The notes under the pieces: generated by a model | The model's database searches: none | Told to the model about the DNA's origin: nothing | What the model saw: the letters and a program-made list of their open reading frames with translations, nothing else | Source of the DNA: Aquifex sp. | GTDB taxonomy: Bacteria; Aquificota; Aquificia; Aquificales; Aquificaceae | Direction of reading: 5' to 3' | NCBI GenBank assembly: GCA_015487405.1 | Contig: WFPV01000151.1 | Span: 1-8,729 of the forward strand | DNA length: 8,729 nt | Program-made: the position numbers and the translations under genes | Shown here: piece after piece, positions 5,394 to 8,729 of the stretch | Position numbering within the stretch: position 1 is the first letter of the stretch | Layout of the letters: every line of letters starts with the position of its first letter

Positions 5394-6461
5394 TTGAACA
5401 TACTTGAGAGAGTCGCAAAAGAGGTTTACGAAGATACCAAGGTCAGACTCCACGCGAGAAACGTTGAGAGAGTTCTTCAGGCGGTCTTAAAGACGGGAGA
5501 TTTCTGGAAGATTATTGATTATTCGGACCTCCCAGTCCCTGCGGCTTCAGGGATAATTAAGAAACTCATAGCGGAAGGCTACCTCTTTATCGACGACAAC
5601 GAAAATATACTACTTACACAGAAGGGTTACGACCTCATTCAGGAGCTCGGTATTGAGAGCTTTGAGGACCACACCTGCAAAGCCTGTGAAGGAAGGGGAA
5701 TTCCCTTTTACGACGATAAGGAGCTTTACAGAACCTTCGTAGAGCTTGCAAAGGACAGACCGAAAGCCATCCAAGACTACGACCAGGGAAGCGTAACTCC
5801 CGAAACTACAATATCTAGAGTACTTTTCTTGGACAGCAGGGGAGACCTCAGGGGTAAAGAGGTAATCGTTATGGGAGCTGAAGACGACCTAACCGGTCTT
5901 GCAATAGCCCTCACAAGGAAAGCAAAGAGAGTTCTCATAATTGATATAGACAAGAGGCTCATAGACTTTGACAACCAGATAATAAAAGAACTCGGAATAG
6001 ACAACGCTGAAGCGATGGTTTGGGACTTAAGAAATCCCTACACGGAAGATTTCCTCGGAAAGTTTGACATCTTCATAACGGACCCCCCCGAGACCTTTGC
6101 AGCGTTTAGGGCTTTCATAGGTAAGGGAATAGCTACACTCAAGGATGCGGGGTGTGCAGGATACTTCGGACTCACCCTCAGGGATAGCTCCATCTTCAGG
6201 TGGAAGGAGTTTCAGGAAATTCTCATAAACGAATACGGAGTGGTAATCACAGACATCATTCAGGACTTTAACCATTACATGAACTGGGAATATCACCCTC
6301 AAACCAGAGCCGCCCAGATAGCTCCCGTTAAGAAAAATCCCACCGATATATGGTATAAGTCCGCATGGTATAGAATAGAGACGTTGCCCGGCTTCAAGAG
6401 ATGGAACGAGCCTATTTCCGACGAGGTGTTCTACTTAGATGAGGAAGGTTCTACTACTTAG
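5394..6461 (+). CDS. bpsA: N4-bis(aminopropyl)spermidine synthase (branched polyamine synthase)
   Basis: BpsA adds two aminopropyl groups from decarboxylated S-adenosylmethionine to the N4 of spermidine, producing the branched quaternary polyamine that thermophiles use to stabilise nucleic acids and ribosomes. With the TTG start at 5394 the protein has 355 residues. Residues 1-90 form a winged-helix-like domain. CKAC at 95-98 followed by EGRG resembles a small zinc-binding turn. The Rossmann catalytic domain has VIVMGAEDDLTG (157-168), equivalent to the conserved GDDD-type motif, LIIDIDKRLIDF (181-192) for the cofactor, and FITDPPETF (227-235). NHYMNWEYHPQTRAA and a C-terminal DEVFYLDEEG follow, as in the family. 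An in-frame TTG at 5367 would add nine residues but lies upstream of the Shine-Dalgarno. The last 23 nt overlap the peptidase gene. Confidence 0.9.
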   Translation: MNILERVAKEVYEDTKVRLHARNVERVLQAVLKTGDFWKIIDYSDLPVPAASGIIKKLIAEGYLFIDDNENILLTQKGYDLIQELGIESFEDHTCKACEGRGIPFYDDKELYRTFVELAKDRPKAIQDYDQGSVTPETTISRVLFLDSRGDLRGKEVIVMGAEDDLTGLAIALTRKAKRVLIIDIDKRLIDFDNQIIKELGIDNAEAMVWDLRNPYTEDFLGKFDIFITDPPETFAAFRAFIGKGIATLKDAGCAGYFGLTLRDSSIFRWKEFQEILINEYGVVITDIIQDFNHYMNWEYHPQTRAAQIAPVKKNPTDIWYKSAWYRIETLPGFKRWNEPISDEVFYLDEEGSTT

Positions 6462-7086
6462 TTCCCTTTTCCTTTTTCCTCTCCTTCTATCCACTTCAAA
6501 CTGTGCTTATAAAAGGGAGCAGTTGGAAGAAGAAACTCCACTTCCCACTAAGAAAGAAGAGGTGGAGGAAGAGATTATTCAAGAAAAGCCACCGCAGGTA
6601 TTAAATCAACAAACTAAAGAAGAAAAAATTGTAAAGAAAAAGAGAGAAATCAAACTAACTCCTGAACAGGAACTGCTTATAAGAAACCTCGTTACGCCGG
6701 AGGAAGCAAAACCGAGTATATGGCCCGTTGTGGGTATAGTAAGCTCTAAGTTTGGATGGAGGAGAATAAGAAGATATAGAGACTTTCACGCAGGTATAGA
6801 CATAGCCGCAGATTACGGAACTCCTATAGTGGCAACAGCTCCGGGTAAGGTGATATACGCAGGATATAAGAGAGGGTACGGTTACATGGTAGTTATTTAC
6901 CACGGTTACGGTTACACCACGGTTTACGCCCATATGTCGGGTATTAATGTCAGGAAAGGAGATCTGGTGGACCGTGGAACGGTAATAGGTTTTGTAGGTG
7001 CAACAGGAAGAGCTACAGGACCCCATCTCCACTACGAGGTTCTCAAATACGGCGTAAGACAGGACCCGATTATATACCTTCCTTAG
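6439..7086 (+). CDS. M23-family (LytM-type) peptidase with signal sequence, probable lipoprotein
   Basis: This is a cell-wall hydrolase or hydrolase-related factor of 215 residues. Residues 1-21 form a signal peptide (MRKV, then a Leu-rich core). C22 could be lipid-modified, but the site is TSNC, with Asn before Cys instead of Gly/Ala/Ser, so simple secretion is also possible. Residues 25-92 are a highly charged Glu/Lys linker. The M23 domain fills 93-215. Zinc ligands H117 and D121 (FHAGID) and H198 (second His of HLH) are present, as are the catalytic-type H165 (YAHMS) and H196, so it should be an active endopeptidase cutting peptidoglycan cross-links. It has no LysM domain and no long coiled coil, unlike NlpD or EnvC. 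Its ATG overlaps bpsA by 23 nt with GAGGTG (6423-6428) 10 nt upstream. The end overlaps the convergent DUF507 gene by 4 nt. Confidence 0.92.
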   Translation: MRKVLLLSSLFLFPLLLSTSNCAYKREQLEEETPLPTKKEEVEEEIIQEKPPQVLNQQTKEEKIVKKKREIKLTPEQELLIRNLVTPEEAKPSIWPVVGIVSSKFGWRRIRRYRDFHAGIDIAADYGTPIVATAPGKVIYAGYKRGYGYMVVIYHGYGYTTVYAHMSGINVRKGDLVDRGTVIGFVGATGRATGPHLHYEVLKYGVRQDPIIYLP

Positions 7087-7634
7087 GCAAGTCCTCTTTT
7101 TTTAAGCTCGTCTTCGTAGATTCTTCTCCAAAGGATGTTCCACTCGGGGCTTCCCTCTAAGAGGTCTCTTGAATACTTCTTTATTCTTCTCCTGACTTCT
7201 TTTTCTATCTCCTCTTCAACCTTTAGGGCTTCCATAACTATCTTTCTTATCTTTCCCCTCACGACGGGAGGGTCCTCGTAGATATCCACGGTCTCGTCGG
7301 TCATTATGAGTTCCATTATCCTGTTTACTATCTGGTTCAGCCTCTCTCTTCTGTCGGTGTGTATATCCATTTCTTCCGCGAGCTTTTTCCTCACTGCTTG
7401 GAAAGCCGTTCTGTAATCAATGCCTTCCTTCTCTAAAACATCTAAGTTTTGCTTCAGGACTTCCTTTGCCTTATCGTCTAACAATCTTTCTTCTTCCTGT
7501 GCCTTTTTAAAAATCCCTATTATTTTCTTTTTAAAGGTCATTTCATCTTCAAGTTCAAGGACTCTCTCCTCATGGGCGAGACCTCTCACTATCGCTTCGG
7601 CTATCAGCTCAACAAGTCTATCAGGAAATCTCAT
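7083..7634 (-). CDS. DUF507 family protein
   Basis: The 183-residue cytosolic protein is almost all helical and highly charged and fits family DUF507, whose function is unknown. It is visibly made of two related halves, about 1-91 and 92-183. HEERVLELED (21-30) matches DETVDIYED (113-121), and each is followed by a basic I-x-K-I/F helix and an EEE-type turn (KKIIGIFKKAQEEE against RGKIRKIVMEALKVEEE). No enzyme motif, signal peptide or membrane span is seen. The ATG at 7634 has the Shine-Dalgarno AGGGGG (7640-7645) 5 nt upstream. It lies 38 nt after the methyltransferase stop and has its own TATAAT, so it may be made independently of atpC. The stop codon overlaps that of the facing M23 gene. 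Confidence 0.88.
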   Translation of the reverse strand: MRFPDRLVELIAEAIVRGLAHEERVLELEDEMTFKKKIIGIFKKAQEEERLLDDKAKEVLKQNLDVLEKEGIDYRTAFQAVRKKLAEEMDIHTDRRERLNQIVNRIMELIMTDETVDIYEDPPVVRGKIRKIVMEALKVEEEIEKEVRRRIKKYSRDLLEGSPEWNILWRRIYEDELKKRGLA

Positions 7635-7637
7635 TCA

Positions 7638-7662
7638 CACCCCCTTAACTTAAATGATTATA
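7638..7662 (-). promoter_or_regulatory. -10 box and ribosome binding site of the DUF507 gene
   Basis: Read on the minus strand, TATAAT (7662-7657) would place transcription initiation near 7650, followed closely by AAGGGGGTG (7646-7638) and the ATG at 7634. The leader would be about 16 nt. No good -35 is found 16-18 nt upstream (that region lies in the end of the methyltransferase gene). TATAAT is also readable on the plus strand at 7659-7664 because the site is the palindrome ATTATAAT, but no plus-strand gene follows. Confidence 0.45.
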
Positions 7663-7672
7663 ATAGAAGGCT

Positions 7673-8389
7673 CTAAAGGAAATTTTCCAGCAAATACCTT
7701 ACTTCTTCTGTATAATCACCTCTCTCTGTGTTTATTACAAGAGGTTTATCTACATCCAAAGGACCTTTTACGTTCTTTATAGAGGTTATTATTGAAAGCC
7801 TCGCCTTTTTTTGAAAGGTAGGATAAACGAGGCTCAAGAATCGGGGAGGAAGGTTATGTTTTTCAAGATGGGAGAAAGATTCCGCAAGCCTGAAAGCCGG
7901 AGCGAGGAGATTGAGGTATCCACCGTCCCTCAATAGGTAAGCTGAGGCTTTAATAAAATCCTGAAGAGTTCCTTTTACCTCAAAGTGGTAAGGGTCAGGG
8001 TTGGGCGAGTGCTCCTTGAGATAAAAGGGAGGGTTAGCCACTACGACATCAAAACTGCCTTTCTTAAAATGTTTACCTATTTCCTTTACGTCAGCTTTAA
8101 CCACATCAATGAGGTGCGTAAGCTCATTTAACTCAACGTTTTTCTTTAAAAGGGAAAGCATGCAGTCGTCAACTTCTACAGCTGTGACACGGACTCCAAA
8201 CTTTTTAGCTAAAACTAAGGAGATGAAACCGAAACCCGCACCAAGGTCTACAACCTTAGAGCTTTTTCTTATTCCACGAACCTTGGAAAGGAAAAGGACT
8301 AAATCTACCGAAACTTTATGCTCTTTTGGTTGATAAAGGAAGAGTTTTCCACGGAAGAAGGGAAAAGGCTTATTATCTGTATTTTTCAA
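7673..8389 (-). CDS. TrmN6-like N6-adenine methyltransferase (probable tRNA1(Val) A37 type)
   Basis: This is an S-adenosylmethionine-dependent methyltransferase of 238 residues. The cofactor-binding motif I is VVDLGAGFGFIS (46-57), the acidic end of strand 2 is AVEVDD (70-75), and the catalytic NPPFY (119-123) is the signature of adenine-N6 or related amino-group methylation. The N-terminal FLYQPKEHKVSVDLVLFLSK (17-36) matches the Q...G...sxDavLLa region of TrmN6 (YfiC), which methylates A37 of a valine tRNA. Other HemK/TrmN-type substrates cannot be excluded, so no symbol is given. The start is TTG at 8389. An in-frame TAA directly precedes it and there is no ATG before residue 77, so this start is forced. 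It begins 17 nt inside atpC with no good Shine-Dalgarno, so translation is probably coupled to atpC. Confidence 0.85.
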   Translation of the reverse strand: MKNTDNKPFPFFRGKLFLYQPKEHKVSVDLVLFLSKVRGIRKSSKVVDLGAGFGFISLVLAKKFGVRVTAVEVDDCMLSLLKKNVELNELTHLIDVVKADVKEIGKHFKKGSFDVVVANPPFYLKEHSPNPDPYHFEVKGTLQDFIKASAYLLRDGGYLNLLAPAFRLAESFSHLEKHNLPPRFLSLVYPTFQKKARLSIITSIKNVKGPLDVDKPLVINTERGDYTEEVRYLLENFL

Positions 8390-8729
8390 TTAACTCTGAC
8401 AGAGTTCTTGCCCTTTCGTATACCTTTTCCCACTCCTTGTATTCTTCCAGAGTTTGGGCCGTTGCAAGCTTTTTAGCCGCCTTTTCAAACTCCTCTTTTA
8501 GCTTATCTGCAGGCGGGAGTTTTCCTATCTCGTAAGCCTCTTCCGCAAGTATTAAGACCTTCTTGGGAGTAACGTCAAGAACACCGTAGGTTACAGCTAT
8601 ACCGTTTTTATCGTCTCCGTTGAAGTAAACCAGTCCAGGCTTTAAAAGAGTCATTAAATACATGTGGTTTTCTAAGATTCCTACCTCTCCCTCTACGGTG
8701 GGGACGTTTACGCTCTCAACCTGTCCGGA
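8373..8729 (-). CDS. atpC: F1 ATP synthase epsilon subunit (5' end outside window)
   Basis: AtpC is part of the central stalk of F1Fo ATP synthase and can restrain ATP hydrolysis through its C-terminal helices. The visible 118 residues begin in frame at the window edge with SGQVESVNVPTVEGEVGILE, then NHMYLMTLLKPG, the hallmark N-terminal beta-sandwich sequence of epsilon. GIAVTYGVLDVTPKKVLILAE continues the sandwich. The last part, ADKLKEEFEKAAKKL and EEYKEWEKVYERARTL, gives the two C-terminal helices, so the regulatory domain is present. An internal ATG at 8663 is not the start, because the family sequence continues unbroken upstream to the edge. Its stop lies inside the methyltransferase gene. 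Upstream atp genes (such as atpD) are probable outside the window but not seen. Confidence 0.94.
   Translation of the reverse strand, partial: SGQVESVNVPTVEGEVGILENHMYLMTLLKPGLVYFNGDDKNGIAVTYGVLDVTPKKVLILAEEAYEIGKLPPADKLKEEFEKAAKKLATAQTLEEYKEWEKVYERARTLSELIEKYR

Noticed and set aside
6655..7032. 125-codon minus-strand open frame opposite the M23 peptidase
   Set aside because: It is Ser/Cys/Tyr-rich shadow sequence without motifs; the plus strand has all zinc ligands.
7420..7653. 77-codon plus-strand open frame over DUF507 and its upstream gap
   Set aside because: It is Ser/Phe-rich antisense of a Glu/Lys-rich helical protein; the plus-strand TATAAT at 7659 lies after its end and cannot serve it.
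7678..7688. GGAAATTTTCC near-palindrome as a terminator or operator
   Set aside because: It encodes the last residues of the methyltransferase, the stem is short and AT-rich, and no T-run is attached.
8326..8535. 69-codon plus-strand open frame over the atpC/methyltransferase junction
   Set aside because: It is antisense to two recognised proteins and has no features of its own.
8661..8663. ATG as the start of atpC
   Set aside because: The epsilon-family sequence continues in frame upstream to the window edge, so this Met is internal.
1..8729. CRISPR array, tRNA/rRNA gene, transposase or a complete defence system
   Set aside because: No regularly spaced repeats, RNA-gene landmarks, or transposase or nuclease motifs were seen on either strand.

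Overview
The window looks like chromosomal DNA of a thermophilic bacterium related to Aquificaceae (Aquifex-like). The evidence is qualitative. Genes are packed with tiny gaps or overlaps, arginine is mostly AGG/AGA and isoleucine often ATA, proteins are rich in K, E, R and I, and a branched-polyamine synthase (BpsA, typical of thermophiles) is present beside DUF507, PlsY and ATP synthase epsilon genes. I could not run a database search, so the taxonomy is inference.

Left edge (1-320): a minus-strand gene for a small excisionase/MerR-type helix-turn-helix protein runs off the window. Just upstream of it, and overlapping its start codon by 8 nt, is a start-less 34-codon reading frame that looks like the tail of another protein. 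This is the only part that suggests mobile or accessory DNA. A candidate promoter facing right precedes the plus-strand block.

Plus-strand block (321-7086): eight genes almost head to tail. They are a cysteine-rich lipoprotein of unknown function; plsY (phospholipid synthesis); a GT-C membrane glycosyltransferase; a one-pass membrane-anchored extracytoplasmic protein overlapping it by 23 nt; thpR (RNA 2',3'-cyclic phosphodiesterase); purM (purine synthesis); bpsA (branched polyamines), with its own TATAAT box and strong Shine-Dalgarno before a TTG start; and an M23 peptidase with a signal sequence, overlapping bpsA by 23 nt. Four of the eight (lipoprotein, PlsY, glycosyltransferase, anchored protein) point to the envelope, and the M23 protein adds cell-wall work. 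thpR-purM-bpsA is a soluble, nucleotide/RNA/polyamine section.

Minus-strand block (7083-8729): reading leftward, atpC (5' end outside the window), a TrmN6-like N6-adenine methyltransferase starting with TTG inside the end of atpC, then a DUF507 protein with its own TATAAT and good ribosome binding site. The DUF507 and M23 genes converge and share 4 nt at their stop codons, so no terminator fits between them.

No RNA gene, CRISPR array, insertion sequence or complete novel system is evident. The most interesting items are the cysteine-patterned lipoprotein, the coupled glycosyltransferase/anchored-protein pair, the left-edge gene remnant, and recurring perfect small inverted repeats with GAA/TTC loops, including an exact 13-mer used twice in different reading frames.
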